This document shows positions 1 to 8,914 of a DNA stretch of 56,644 nucleotides, piece after piece. Source of the DNA: an uncultured Azospirillum sp. (GTDB lineage: Bacteria; Pseudomonadota; Alphaproteobacteria; RF32; CAG-239); NCBI GenBank assembly GCA_900538765.1, contig UQAB01000011.1, forward strand, positions 1 through 56,644, read 5' to 3'. Under the pieces are notes generated by a model. That model was given only the letters and a program-made list of their open reading frames with translations. It did not search any database and was not told where the DNA came from. Position 1 is the stretch's first letter. Every line of letters begins with the position of its first letter. The translations under genes and the position numbers were made by a program.

Positions 1-30
1 ATATGCTGATATCTGTCTAGGTATGTGCTA

Positions 31-137
31 GGGACGGATGTCAGCGTTATAAGGCTTTGCACGAAAGCGCTGAGCCGTTTTAATACACTACGGTTACTAA
101 CATCCGCCCGTCTTCATCATGAAGCGGGTTTTGTTTT
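31..137 (+). promoter_or_regulatory. Structured leader RNA with terminal terminator, copy 1
   Basis: This leader can fold into a three-way junction. P1 pairs 35-41 (CGGATGT) with 100-106 (ACATCCG). P2 pairs CAGC 42-45 with GCTG 69-72 and continues as GCTTT 54-58 with AAAGC 64-68. P3 pairs CCGT 75-78 with ACGG 90-93. An intrinsic terminator follows: CCCG 107-110 and CTTC 112-115 pair with GAAGCGGG 121-128, then a T-rich tract to 137. GGG 31-33 could instead pair with 107-109, which would break the base of the terminator, so attenuation is possible. A near-identical copy lies at 11660-11766, and the differences fall mostly in loops or keep pairing. I recognise no known riboswitch class. The ligand or sensor is unknown. 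Confidence 0.6.
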
Positions 138-162
138 AATTAAAAACATAAGGATGAGTAAC

Positions 163-1110
163 ATGAATATTAACTTTAAATTTTTACTTTTAGGGACGAG
201 CCTGTCCTTAATTCCAAACTTAACTCAAGCCCAATGCGTCGCAACAACCGATTGCGCCACCTTGGGCTATACTGAAAAATCCTGTCCTGACGGCAAAGGT
301 CTTAAATGCCCGTTTGGCAATACCTTTGCCTGCCCGGCTACGGAAGAAAGTATTTGTGAAAAAAACGGTTTTAAATATACTTGCAACGGCATTAATGAGT
401 CGAAGCCTGAAACTGATGACTGTGGTGGAAAGTACAGCAGTTGTTATTGTCAAAACGAATTGGAGTGGAATGGCGGTATGTGTCATGAGCGAACGCATCC
501 GCAATGTGAAATCGGGTGGATATATTATAGTGATAATACTTGCTCTGAAAATTTAGTTAAGAGAAAAATTCCATTAGGTATTGTTGTATATCTTAATCCT
601 AATGGAGGAGGTCAAGCTTTGGCCTTGCGCGAATATGACGGAATGGTTTGGGGAGACTATCCATGGAATTCGTCTAAATGGGGGAGTATTCCCAATTTGC
701 CGGATCTTTCTAAGAGTGATGCATTAAGAGATTATAAAAGTTGTGAAAATACCGCTATAATCACTGACTATGGTGGAAAAACTGTTTATTATGCCGCATG
801 GACTGCTAAAAATTATGTTGTTGCTGGAGCCCCGGAAACCGCCGGAAAGTGGTGTTTGCCGGCGGCAGGTATCGGACAATATATAAGCGATAATTTTTCA
901 AAAATTCAAAAAAAGTTAAAAGAAATAGGTGGACAGCCATTAAGCGAAGCAACTCATTTAAGTAAAACATACTACACCTCAACAGAAGCAAGCCAATCAT
1001 CAATTTGGGCATGGGATTATTCTCTGAATTATTTTGATGAAACAGGTAAAACATATAATGATCCGGGATGTCTGGATACGGTTTTTGTTCGTCCTGTAAT
1101 TGAATTCTAA
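163..1110 (+). CDS. Secreted cysteine-rich protein with DUF1566-like C-terminus
   Basis: The 315-residue product starts with a Sec signal peptide (MNINFKFLLLGTSLSLIP, cleavage likely after AQA or nearby). A cysteine-rich N-terminal half follows, with the module C..DC..LGY..C...KCPFG..FACP and then CGGKYSSCYC. The C-terminal half has the pattern of lectin-like DUF1566 domains: a KWCLPAAG block, a YYTSTEAS block and a terminal VRPVIEF. Start 163 is chosen over 154 because AGGA lies 8 nt upstream and because it matches the start of the paralogue at 11792. About 16 cysteines suggest disulfides in the periplasm or at the cell surface. It follows an attenuator-like leader and is closed by a terminator. 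Its function is unknown; surface adhesion or binding is only an inference. Confidence 0.8.
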   Translation: MNINFKFLLLGTSLSLIPNLTQAQCVATTDCATLGYTEKSCPDGKGLKCPFGNTFACPATEESICEKNGFKYTCNGINESKPETDDCGGKYSSCYCQNELEWNGGMCHERTHPQCEIGWIYYSDNTCSENLVKRKIPLGIVVYLNPNGGGQALALREYDGMVWGDYPWNSSKWGSIPNLPDLSKSDALRDYKSCENTAIITDYGGKTVYYAAWTAKNYVVAGAPETAGKWCLPAAGIGQYISDNFSKIQKKLKEIGGQPLSEATHLSKTYYTSTEASQSSIWAWDYSLNYFDETGKTYNDPGCLDTVFVRPVIEF

Positions 1111-1167
1111 TGACTGTAAGCAGAACTTAATGGTACAAACTTATAAGAATTTTTGAATTTTACTTAT

Positions 1168-1200
1168 AAAAAAGGAACTGATTTTTCAGTTCCTTTTTTA
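1168..1200. terminator. Bidirectional intrinsic terminator
   Basis: The stem GGAACTGA/TCAGTTCC is flanked by an A-run on the left and a T-run on the right, so it can end transcription from both the cysteine-rich gene and the opposing secF. The same hairpin sequence recurs after the paralogue at 12635-12665. Confidence 0.85.
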
Positions 1201-1218
1201 TAACAACTGCCATAATAG

Positions 1219-2151
1219 CTAAACATTGCCAAATGGATTGATAGCTTTTTCATCCGGTTTGCTTCTTAAGTCAAACAAGTTGAGGAATGTTGCGGAAACA
1301 TAAATTGATGAATATGTGCCGACAATAACGCCCCAAACGATAACAAAAGAAAAGCTGCGCAATGTATCTCCGCCAAAAACAAACAGAGCCAAAGCCGCCA
1401 GAAGCGTCGTCAACCCGGTTAATATTGTACGGGAAAAAATGTCATTAATACTCTTGTTCAACAAATCATATTGATTCATTTTCTTAAATTTACGGAGGTT
1501 TTCTCTGATTCTGTCATAAGTAACCACAGTATCATTAACCGAATAACCGGCTAAGGTTAAAATTGCAGCGACTGTTGTTAAACTGAAATCCAAATCAAAG
1601 AATGACAATAAACCGACAATCGTAATCAAGTCATGAATCAAACCGATCATTGCCCCCAGAGCAAACTGCCATTCAAATCTGAACCAGATGTAAAGGCTGA
1701 TTGCAAAAACGGCAATAACGGAAGCAACAATGCCGTCGACTTTCAACTCATCGCCAACTTGAGGACCGACGAGTTCTACGCGACGATATTCATAACTGCT
1801 GCCTAAAGTAGACTTGATGCTGTTAACAGCGGCCATTTGTTCTTTTTCGTTCATATCCTTGGCTTGAGCTCTGATCATAACTTCATCGCCGTTTTCACCG
1901 ATTGTCTGGAGATTAATTTCATCCAGGTCAACATGGCTTAACGTTTTTCTCATTGCTTCAACGTCAATTTTCTGGTTAGCCTTGATTTCCATGAGAATAC
2001 CTCCGGAAAAGTCAATGCCGTAATTAAAACCTTTAACGGCAATGCAGGCGCATGATAAAACAACCATTAATATGGAAAGAACATAGCCGAGCTTTCTGCC
2101 TCTCATAAAGTCAATTGTTGTATCTTTGGTTACCCAACTGAAAAGTTTCAT
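1219..2151 (-). CDS. secF: Protein translocase subunit SecF
   Basis: SecF pairs with SecD in the inner membrane and uses the proton motive force to help pull exported proteins through SecYEG. The 310-residue product has the N-terminal first transmembrane helix, the FNYGIDFSGGILMEI signature of the family (about residues 42-56), a periplasmic P4-like domain and five further C-terminal helices including the LAGYSVNDTVVTYDRIREN block. Length is normal. It lies 21 nt downstream of secD in the order lysM/M23, yajC, secD, secF. Confidence 0.97.
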   Translation of the reverse strand: MKLFSWVTKDTTIDFMRGRKLGYVLSILMVVLSCACIAVKGFNYGIDFSGGILMEIKANQKIDVEAMRKTLSHVDLDEINLQTIGENGDEVMIRAQAKDMNEKEQMAAVNSIKSTLGSSYEYRRVELVGPQVGDELKVDGIVASVIAVFAISLYIWFRFEWQFALGAMIGLIHDLITIVGLLSFFDLDFSLTTVAAILTLAGYSVNDTVVTYDRIRENLRKFKKMNQYDLLNKSINDIFSRTILTGLTTLLAALALFVFGGDTLRSFSFVIVWGVIVGTYSSIYVSATFLNLFDLRSKPDEKAINPFGNV

Positions 2152-2172
2152 CTTTATAATTCCTTTAGTATC

Positions 2173-3717
2173 TTAAATTGGAAGTTTTTTCGGCTTATAG
2201 CGGGCAATCCATGACGCGATGATAAGTCTTGTGACTGTAACCGACGTAAACATGGAAGTTGCAATACCGATGGCCAACGTAACGGCGAAGCCTCTGACCG
2301 GGCCTGTTCCGAAATAGAATAAGACAAAAGCGGCAACCAGAGTTGTCAGGTTCGAGTCGACAATGGTCGACCAGGCCTCGGTAAAACCTGCTTCTGCAGC
2401 ATCTTTCGTTGAACGTCCGGCTTTAATTTCTTCGCGCATGCGTTCAAAAATCAAAACATTGGCATCAACGGCCATGCCGATAGTCAGGATAATGCCCGCG
2501 ATACCCGGAAGAGTCAGCGTCGCCCCCATCAGACTTAAAGTGCCAAGCAGCAAAAACAGGTTGATAAACACGGTTATGGTTGTGAAAACGCCGAACAAAC
2601 CGTAAGCGGCAACCATAAACACAACAATGGCAGCCAAGCCGATAAGAGATGCCGTAACACCCTCTGAAATTGAATCGGCACCCAATCCGGCGCCAACCGT
2701 TCTTTCTTCAAGAACTTCCAGCGGAGCAGGTAATGCGCCTGAACGCAGGAGCAAAGCCAGCTCATTGGCGGATTCAGTCGTATAATTTCCGGTAATCACG
2801 CCGCTGCCGCCGGTAATTGCGGTCTGAATTGTCGGTGCGGAAAGAACTTCGTTGTCCAAAACAATGGCTAACTGCTCGCCGATATTGTTCTTTGTAGCTT
2901 CCCCGAATTTTTTGCCGCCGATAGAGTCAAATTTGAAACTGACGACCGGGCTGCCTTCCTGAAAAGAAACGCCGGCATCAACCAGATTTTCACCGCCGAC
3001 AACCGGCTTTCTTTTAATGACGTAAACGCCGCCGTCACTGCCGTTGATTAAACGCGAAGCGCTGTTTAATTTTCCGCGGCGGGCATCGGCTGCATTAGAG
3101 CGGCTGTCAACCAGATGGAACGATAACTTTGCGGTTTTTCCCAAAAGATATTTAACATCTTCCGGATTTTGCAGGCCGGGAAGCTGGACGACAATGCGAT
3201 CGGTTCCCTGTCTTTGAATAACCGGTTCTTTGGTTCCGAGCTCGTCAATTCTGCGTCTGACGATTTCAATAGACTGGTCAACGATTTTAAGTTTTAACTG
3301 ATTGGTGGCAACATCGCTGTACTTAACAATCAAAGTACCGTCTTCGCCGTTTTCAACGACAAGGCCGTCGTCAATTTTGGGAAATAAAGAACGAGCCTTA
3401 TCTCTGGAAGACTGGTTGTCAATTTTAACCTTGACGGAATTTTCGTCAGAAGCCAGATTGGCATATCTGATTTTGTTTTCGCGCAATGTTTGACGAACCG
3501 AGTCCTCAATTGTTCCCATGCGCTCTTTCAAAACGTCGTCAATCTTAACTTCCAAAAGCAGATTGGAACCGCCTTGCAAATCAAGCCCCAGGTTTACCGG
3601 CTGCCACCAGGACGGCAGATTTTTGCTGTCACGAAACAGATTCGGTACGGCAAAAAAGATACCAATCAGGCAGATGGCCAGAATAATGATAATTCTAGAT
3701 CTGGATAATTTATACAT
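2173..3717 (-). CDS. secD: Protein translocase subunit SecD
   Basis: This is the larger partner of SecF and a member of the RND-type export accessory family. The 514-residue product has an N-terminal transmembrane helix, the LGLDLQGGSNLLLEV motif near residue 43, the periplasmic P1 domains and a C-terminal six-helix bundle with GMAVDANVLIFERMREE. Length fits the shorter alphaproteobacterial SecD. It is cotranscribed between yajC (11 nt upstream) and secF. Nothing unusual is visible. Confidence 0.97.
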   Translation of the reverse strand: MYKLSRSRIIIILAICLIGIFFAVPNLFRDSKNLPSWWQPVNLGLDLQGGSNLLLEVKIDDVLKERMGTIEDSVRQTLRENKIRYANLASDENSVKVKIDNQSSRDKARSLFPKIDDGLVVENGEDGTLIVKYSDVATNQLKLKIVDQSIEIVRRRIDELGTKEPVIQRQGTDRIVVQLPGLQNPEDVKYLLGKTAKLSFHLVDSRSNAADARRGKLNSASRLINGSDGGVYVIKRKPVVGGENLVDAGVSFQEGSPVVSFKFDSIGGKKFGEATKNNIGEQLAIVLDNEVLSAPTIQTAITGGSGVITGNYTTESANELALLLRSGALPAPLEVLEERTVGAGLGADSISEGVTASLIGLAAIVVFMVAAYGLFGVFTTITVFINLFLLLGTLSLMGATLTLPGIAGIILTIGMAVDANVLIFERMREEIKAGRSTKDAAEAGFTEAWSTIVDSNLTTLVAAFVLFYFGTGPVRGFAVTLAIGIATSMFTSVTVTRLIIASWIARYKPKKLPI

Positions 3718-3728
3718 GAGTTATGCCT

Positions 3729-4118
3729 TTATTTTTTTTCTTTCTTGTTCGAATTTGCCGCTTTGGCTTTTTTAGGAGTTTTGTTAATTTTTTCGACGGC
3801 GTTTTCCGGCAGGACAACATCGCGGATGGAAGCACGGCTGACTCTGACCTCAAGTCCGTTAGCGATTTCAACGGTCAGCTCATAAGGGTCATCGGCTTTG
3901 ACAACTTTTGCAAAAATACCGCCGCCGGTAATAACCTGATCGCCTTTTTTTATGGCGTTTAACAAAGCTTCATGCTGTTTGATTCTCTTCTGCTGCGGTC
4001 TGATCAGCAAAAGATAAAAAATCAAAAATATTAAAGCCAACTGAACAACGGTGGCAAAAACAGAACCTTGCTGGGCAGAAGCGTCAGCTGCCTGTGCAAA
4101 AGCATCATTAATAAACAT
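3729..4118 (-). CDS. yajC: Preprotein translocase subunit YajC
   Basis: YajC is a small single-span inner-membrane protein associated with SecDF. The 129-residue product has one hydrophobic segment (VVQLALIFLIFYLLLI) followed by the family signature RPQQKR and the motif GDQVITGGGIFAKV. The start at 4118 is used rather than an upstream ATG because a strong AAGGAGG lies just before it. The C-terminus is an unusually lysine- and alanine-rich tail. It is the second gene of the yajC-secDF run. Confidence 0.95.
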   Translation of the reverse strand: MFINDAFAQAADASAQQGSVFATVVQLALIFLIFYLLLIRPQQKRIKQHEALLNAIKKGDQVITGGGIFAKVVKADDPYELTVEIANGLEVRVSRASIRDVVLPENAVEKINKTPKKAKAANSNKKEKK

Positions 4119-4227
4119 ATTTATTATCCTCCTTATAAAATATTCTCCATGCAATATACACGATTATTTAAGGATAACAACATCAAAAGCGCAATGTTTT
4201 AACAAGATATTTAACAAAAAGAGAATG

Positions 4228-5187
4228 TTAAGGCAGATATGGCAGGGGGTTAACCGCTTTTTTGCCGGAGCGGACTTCGAAGTGCAACTGGGGTTCGTTA
4301 ACGCCGCCGGTATCGCCGACTGTGGCAATCTTTTCGCCTTTGACAACCTTTTGCCCTTTTTTGACCAGAAGCTTTTGGTTGTGGGCATATGCCGTAATCC
4401 AGCCGTCATTATGGCGGATGAGAATAAGGTTGCCGAAACCTTTCAGTTCGTTTCCGGAATAAACCACGGTGCCTCTGTCGGCTGCTTTGACCGCAGTTCC
4501 TTTGGCCGCGCGGATGTTGATGCCATCATTGTTGCGGCCTTTGCCGATTGTGCCGTATTTGGAAATAATCGTCCCTTTAACCGGCCAGGCGAACTTAGCC
4601 GTACGTTTTTTTACCGGTTTGGGTTTATAGGTTGGCTGTTTTGAGGAAGCCGTTTTCTTTATGCTTGTTTTTTTTGAGGTCTGCGGTTTCCATGAACTTT
4701 TGGAGGTGGATGAAGATGTTGTTTTAGACGGCAGCCAGACTTCATCGCCGCTTTCTGCGTACATATTTCTGGTTGAGCTGATACTGCCGGGAAGAGCCAG
4801 TCTTTGTCCGATGGACAATGTGTAGGGCGGAACAATATTGTTGAGTTTGCTAAGCGTCGTAACGTCAATATTGTATCTCTTGGAGATGTTGTACAGCGTG
4901 TCCCCTTTGGCAACAATATGATATTTGGCGCTCGGGATTCTTATAACCTGCCCGACCGCCAGATTATACGGCGGCGTAAGGCCGTTTGCCGTAATCAAAT
5001 CTCTTAAAGGAACGTTGTATCTTCTGGAAATGCTGTAAAGCGTGTCGCCTTTGCTGACGGTAACGGCATTGGGAATATCGCCGAACAGTTCGGTCCTCAG
5101 ATCATAATTAAGCAGGCGGATGCGGCCGGAGTTATATGAACACCCGGCTGTGAAAATCAGCAAAATTAACAAAAGTCTTTTCAGCAT
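4228..5187 (-). CDS. NlpD-like LysM/M23 lipoprotein
   Basis: This predicted outer-membrane or periplasmic lipoprotein has a signal peptide ending in the lipobox TAGC (Cys16). Two LysM peptidoglycan-binding repeats follow (about residues 43-86 and 89-132), then a Ser/Lys/Thr-rich linker and a C-terminal LytM/M23 domain (about 205-312). The usual zinc-binding HxxxD reads NDGIN here, while the later LHFEV histidine is kept. The domain is therefore probably not an active endopeptidase and resembles the amidase activators NlpD and EnvC. That role is inference from family knowledge. The gene lies about 110 nt upstream of yajC on the same strand. Confidence 0.85.
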   Translation of the reverse strand: MLKRLLLILLIFTAGCSYNSGRIRLLNYDLRTELFGDIPNAVTVSKGDTLYSISRRYNVPLRDLITANGLTPPYNLAVGQVIRIPSAKYHIVAKGDTLYNISKRYNIDVTTLSKLNNIVPPYTLSIGQRLALPGSISSTRNMYAESGDEVWLPSKTTSSSTSKSSWKPQTSKKTSIKKTASSKQPTYKPKPVKKRTAKFAWPVKGTIISKYGTIGKGRNNDGINIRAAKGTAVKAADRGTVVYSGNELKGFGNLILIRHNDGWITAYAHNQKLLVKKGQKVVKGEKIATVGDTGGVNEPQLHFEVRSGKKAVNPLPYLP

Positions 5188-5247
5188 GCTTCCTACATAT
5201 AAAAACCCAGCCTCTCCTTATCATAGCGGAATAAGGTTAAGATTTGT

Positions 5248-6273
5248 TTACAAAATGCCGTTTTTATCTTTGTCTGACGATTTAATGCCGTAATCACGTT
5301 TCCTTAGGGCAGAAGAAATATGGCGTTTGACCCGGCCGAGAAGCGTGTCCGTCGTTTCATTGAAGTTTTTGCGGTTTGTGTAGGAAATTACAAACATTTC
5401 CGCATTGTAACGGTCTACGCCGATGGACTGAATCAGTTTTATCAGCGGATAATACATGTTCTGGGCGATGTCTGCGGCTGTTTCCCGCGATTCTTTAGGC
5501 AGCAGAATGGCAAATTTTGTTTTTTCAAAACGTCCGACTGTATGTCTGGCGCCGCCGTTCAGGTCGCAGATTTTTCCCGCCTGAATAATCAGTTTATCCC
5601 CGGTTTCAAAGTCAATCCCTTTGCAGACAAAGTCGTAAACATCTTTTAACTCAACGACAACCAGTGAAAAGTCCTGATTGTAACGTTTACAGCGGTTGAA
5701 ATCTTTTTCAAGCTTTTGAAACAATGCCGTTTCATTCAAAATATTGCTGTTGAGAATATCCTGTTCCTGTATGCTTTTAAGCTTATGTTTCAGTTTGTCT
5801 GCTTCTGAGATGTCCTTTAGGATGATACTCATGCCGACACAATCAAGAATTTCGTTTAAAATCGGCCTGATACGTATTTTCATTGTAACTTTTTGATTTT
5901 TCTGCGGCGTAATGACAATTTCGTTATTGATCGTTTCCGGATTCTTCAGCAAACGGTGAAAGCAGCTGTTCAGATAAGCCTGATTGGCAGGGGAATCTTC
6001 CATAATTCGGCCCAAGGCCGGCTGATTGGCGATACTTTCCTGGTCTGTATTGAAAAAGTGGCAGGCGACGTCATTCATATACTCAATCATAAAATTTTTG
6101 TTGAGATGAAAATAAATGTTCTCTTTATTGCGCTGGCTGGTCGGGGTTTGCTTGCGGCTTTCCTGTAAAAGTTCCTTAAAGTTTTTTCTGAGTTTTTTCA
6201 ACTCGCGCCACAGATACAGGGAATAAACCGCCAAAACAAGAATAAGCACGCCGCCCGTAATGTAAATAACCAT
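5248..6273 (-). CDS. PAS-domain protein with degenerate GGDEF domain
   Basis: The 341-residue protein has one N-terminal membrane helix, a short coiled region, a PAS-like domain (about residues 50-165) and a C-terminal domain with the secondary-structure pattern of a diguanylate cyclase. Where an active enzyme would have GGDEF the sequence reads GRFEKTKFAILLP, so catalytic residues are missing. It may act as a sensor or a c-di-GMP/GTP-binding scaffold rather than a cyclase. It stands alone, with about 60 nt to the downstream LysM/M23 gene and a divergent sufB operon upstream. Confidence 0.75.
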   Translation of the reverse strand: MVIYITGGVLILVLAVYSLYLWRELKKLRKNFKELLQESRKQTPTSQRNKENIYFHLNKNFMIEYMNDVACHFFNTDQESIANQPALGRIMEDSPANQAYLNSCFHRLLKNPETINNEIVITPQKNQKVTMKIRIRPILNEILDCVGMSIILKDISEADKLKHKLKSIQEQDILNSNILNETALFQKLEKDFNRCKRYNQDFSLVVVELKDVYDFVCKGIDFETGDKLIIQAGKICDLNGGARHTVGRFEKTKFAILLPKESRETAADIAQNMYYPLIKLIQSIGVDRYNAEMFVISYTNRKNFNETTDTLLGRVKRHISSALRKRDYGIKSSDKDKNGIL

Positions 6274-6384
6274 AGCCGCCTCCGCAAATGTTGTAGGATA
6301 CTCAGTATACCACCTGATTTTAAAGATTCATTAAATAAAAGTTGCTTTTTGCATTAAAAAATCTTATTTTGTGCTTGGATTTAT

Positions 6385-7860
6385 ATGAAAATGCGAGAAT
6401 TGAAAATGTCTGCAGAAATAGAAAAGCCGGAAATTCTTGATGAAAGCGGCGATAAATATAAATATGGTTTTGTGACGGATATTGATGCCGATACCGCTCC
6501 AAAGGGCCTGAATGAAGAGATTATCCGCTTAATATCCGCCAAAAAAGGCGAACCTGAATGGCTTTTGGAATGGCGCCTGCAGGCATTCCGCTTTTGGCAG
6601 AAAATGGAAGAGCCGTCCTGGGCCAAACTGACCTATGACAAAATAGATTATCAGGATTTGTACTATTATTCGGCTCCCAGACAAAAAGCGGCTCCCAAAA
6701 GCCTGGACGAAGTTGATCCTGAATTGCTGGATACATACGCTAAATTAGGCATTCCCCTGAAAGAACAGGAAGTTTTGGCAGGTGTTGTCGCCGTCGATGC
6801 GGTATTCGATTCTGTTTCCGTTGCGACGACATACCGCGCCAAACTGGCTGAAAAGGGAGTGATTTTCTGTTCGATTTCCGAGGCGGTGAAAGAACATCCC
6901 GATTTGGTGCGAAAATATTTGGGCTCCGTTGTTCCTTATACCGACAATTTTTTCGGTTGTCTGAATTCGGCCGTGTTTACTGACGGTTCTTTTGTATATA
7001 TTCCCAAAGGCGTGCGCTGTCCGATGGAATTGTCCACTTACTTCCGTATCAATGCCAAAAATACCGGACAGTTTGAGCGGACGCTGATTATTGCCGACGA
7101 GGACAGCTATGTTTCTTATCTGGAGGGGTGCACTGCGCCGCAGCGGGATGAAAATCAGCTCCATGCGGCAATTGTGGAAATTGTCATTTTGAAAAATGCC
7201 GAAGTCAAATATTCCACGGTTCAGAATTGGTATCCCGGCGATAAAGACGGTAAGGGCGGTGTTTATAACTTTGTAACCAAACGGGCGGCCTGCCGCGGAG
7301 AAAATGCCAAAGTTTCCTGGACGCAGGTGGAAACCGGTTCGGCCGTAACCTGGAAATATCCGTCCTGTATTTTGCAGGGGGATAATTCTGTCGGTGAATT
7401 CTATTCGGTAGCCATTACCAATAACCGCCAACAGGCTGACACCGGAACAAAAATGATTCATATCGGTAAAAATACCAGCTCCAAAATTATTTCCAAAGGC
7501 ATTTCTGCCGGATTTTCCAATCAGACCTACCGCGGCTTGGTTAAAGTTAGTCCGGGAGCTAAAAATGCCCGCAATTATTCGCAGTGTGACAGTTTGCTGA
7601 TTGGAAACACCTGCGGTTCGCATACGGTTCCTTATATTGAAAACCGCAACAAAACGGCCCGGATTGAACATGAAGCGACAACCTCAAAAATCAGTGATGA
7701 GCAGTTGTTTTATTGTCTGCAGCGGGGAATAAGCGAAGAAGAGGCCGTCAGCCTGATTGTAAACGGTTTTTGCAAAGAAGTTATGCAACATCTGCCGTTA
7801 GAATTTGCCATTGAAGCCGCGAAGTTAATCAACATCAGTTTGGAGGGAAGCGTTGGATAA
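6385..7860 (+). CDS. sufB: Fe-S cluster assembly scaffold SufB
   Basis: SufB is the main scaffold subunit of the SufBCD complex, where the nascent Fe-S cluster is built. The 491-residue product has the family start YKYGFVTDIDAD.APKGLNE, the block GVFCSISEA-like GVIFCSISEAVKEHPDL, the catalytic region with CTAPQRDENQLHAA and a C-terminal EHEATTSKISDEQLFYCLQR. Length is normal. Starts at 6385, 6391 and 6406 are all possible and none has a strong ribosome site. It heads the suf operon and overlaps the next gene by one base (TAATG). Confidence 0.97.
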   Translation: MKMRELKMSAEIEKPEILDESGDKYKYGFVTDIDADTAPKGLNEEIIRLISAKKGEPEWLLEWRLQAFRFWQKMEEPSWAKLTYDKIDYQDLYYYSAPRQKAAPKSLDEVDPELLDTYAKLGIPLKEQEVLAGVVAVDAVFDSVSVATTYRAKLAEKGVIFCSISEAVKEHPDLVRKYLGSVVPYTDNFFGCLNSAVFTDGSFVYIPKGVRCPMELSTYFRINAKNTGQFERTLIIADEDSYVSYLEGCTAPQRDENQLHAAIVEIVILKNAEVKYSTVQNWYPGDKDGKGGVYNFVTKRAACRGENAKVSWTQVETGSAVTWKYPSCILQGDNSVGEFYSVAITNNRQQADTGTKMIHIGKNTSSKIISKGISAGFSNQTYRGLVKVSPGAKNARNYSQCDSLLIGNTCGSHTVPYIENRNKTARIEHEATTSKISDEQLFYCLQRGISEEEAVSLIVNGFCKEVMQHLPLEFAIEAAKLINISLEGSVG

Positions 7861-8141
7861 TGACAAATTCTGTATGTAAAAGGGCCTTAGAAACCTGGGG
7901 CGAAACAGCGCAAATGCTGATGGTTATTGAAGAAATGTCTGAGCTGACCAAAGAAATTCTCAAAAATGTCAATCGGCGGCAGAATAACATTGCTGAAATT
8001 ATTGAAGAAACGGCGGATGTAGAAATTATGCTTGAACAGCTCAAGGAAAATTATCATATCGCGCAACAGGTAGAAGAATACAAAGCTCAAAAACTCATGC
8101 AGATTGCCGCCCGCTTGGATAAATGGAAAAAAGCAGAATGA
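7860..8141 (+). CDS. MazG-like nucleotide pyrophosphohydrolase family protein
   Basis: The 93-residue protein matches the all-alpha NTP pyrophosphatase (MazG-like) pattern: an EEMSELTKEI segment and a later EETADVEIMLEQL segment, corresponding to the EExxE and ExxD metal-binding helices. Members hydrolyse nucleoside triphosphates or act as housekeeping enzymes; the substrate here cannot be read. It is embedded in the suf operon, sharing one base with the sufB stop and ending 10 nt before sufC, which is not a usual suf neighbour. Confidence 0.75.
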   Translation: MTNSVCKRALETWGETAQMLMVIEEMSELTKEILKNVNRRQNNIAEIIEETADVEIMLEQLKENYHIAQQVEEYKAQKLMQIAARLDKWKKAE

Positions 8142-8151
8142 GGATAGAAGA

Positions 8152-8913
8152 ATGATGAAAACACCGTTGTTGGAAATAGAAGATTTATACGCCCGTGTCG
8201 CAGACCGGGAAATCATAAAAGGGTTTAACCTGACGATAAATGAGGGCGAAGTTCATGCAATTATGGGGCCGAACGGTGCCGGAAAATCCACTTTGTCTTA
8301 TGTACTGAGCGGTAAACCGGGATATGAAGTTACCGGCGGAAAAATAAAATTCAAAGGTATGGACTTATTGAAAATGCCGCCGGAAGAACGGGCGCGGGAA
8401 GGCATATTCCTTATTATGCAATATCCGGTTGAAATTCCCGGCGTTCCGGTGACAACCTTCTTAAAACATTCGGTCAATGCCGTGCGCAAACATCGAAACC
8501 TGCCGGAACTGGATACAATGGAGTTTATAAAGCTCGTTCGTGAAGAAGGGAAAAAACTGGGAATTTCCAATGATATGTTGAAACGGCCGATAAATGTCGG
8601 CTTTTCCGGCGGTGAAAAGAAACGCCTTGAAACATTGCAGTTGGCAATATTGAAACCGCAGTTTGCAATTTTGGATGAAGCCGATTCGGGACTGGATATT
8701 GACGCGTTAAAAGTTGTGGCGGACGGTGTCAATGCCGAGCGCAGCGAACATAACGCCATGTTGGTTATTACCCACTATCAACGCCTTTTAAATTACATTG
8801 TGCCTGATTTTGTTCATGTTTTTGCTGACGGTCATATCGTTAAATCCGGCGGCAAAGAATTGGCGCTGGAGCTGGAAGAAACCGGTTATGCGCAGTTTGT
8901 GAAAGAGAAATAA
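8152..8913 (+). CDS. sufC: Fe-S assembly ATPase SufC
   Basis: SufC is the ABC-type ATPase that drives conformational change in SufBCD. The 253-residue product has Walker A GPNGAGKST, the signature FSGGEKKRLE and Walker B FAILDEADSGLDID typical of SufC. Start 8152 (MMKTPLLEIEDLYA) is preferred: AGGA sits 7 nt upstream, and the reading frame further upstream would overlap the MazG-like gene. It is followed one base later by sufD. Confidence 0.97.
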   Translation: MMKTPLLEIEDLYARVADREIIKGFNLTINEGEVHAIMGPNGAGKSTLSYVLSGKPGYEVTGGKIKFKGMDLLKMPPEERAREGIFLIMQYPVEIPGVPVTTFLKHSVNAVRKHRNLPELDTMEFIKLVREEGKKLGISNDMLKRPINVGFSGGEKKRLETLQLAILKPQFAILDEADSGLDIDALKVVADGVNAERSEHNAMLVITHYQRLLNYIVPDFVHVFADGHIVKSGGKELALELEETGYAQFVKEK

Positions 8914-8914
8914 G

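Noticed and set aside
4051..4644. Plus-strand open frame over yajC and the LysM/M23 gene
   Set aside because: It overlaps two well-supported genes on the other strand and has no family match.
6745..7671. Long open frame on the minus strand within sufB
   Set aside because: It is a shadow of sufB with no recognisable domain, no ribosome site and a residue mix typical of antisense translation.
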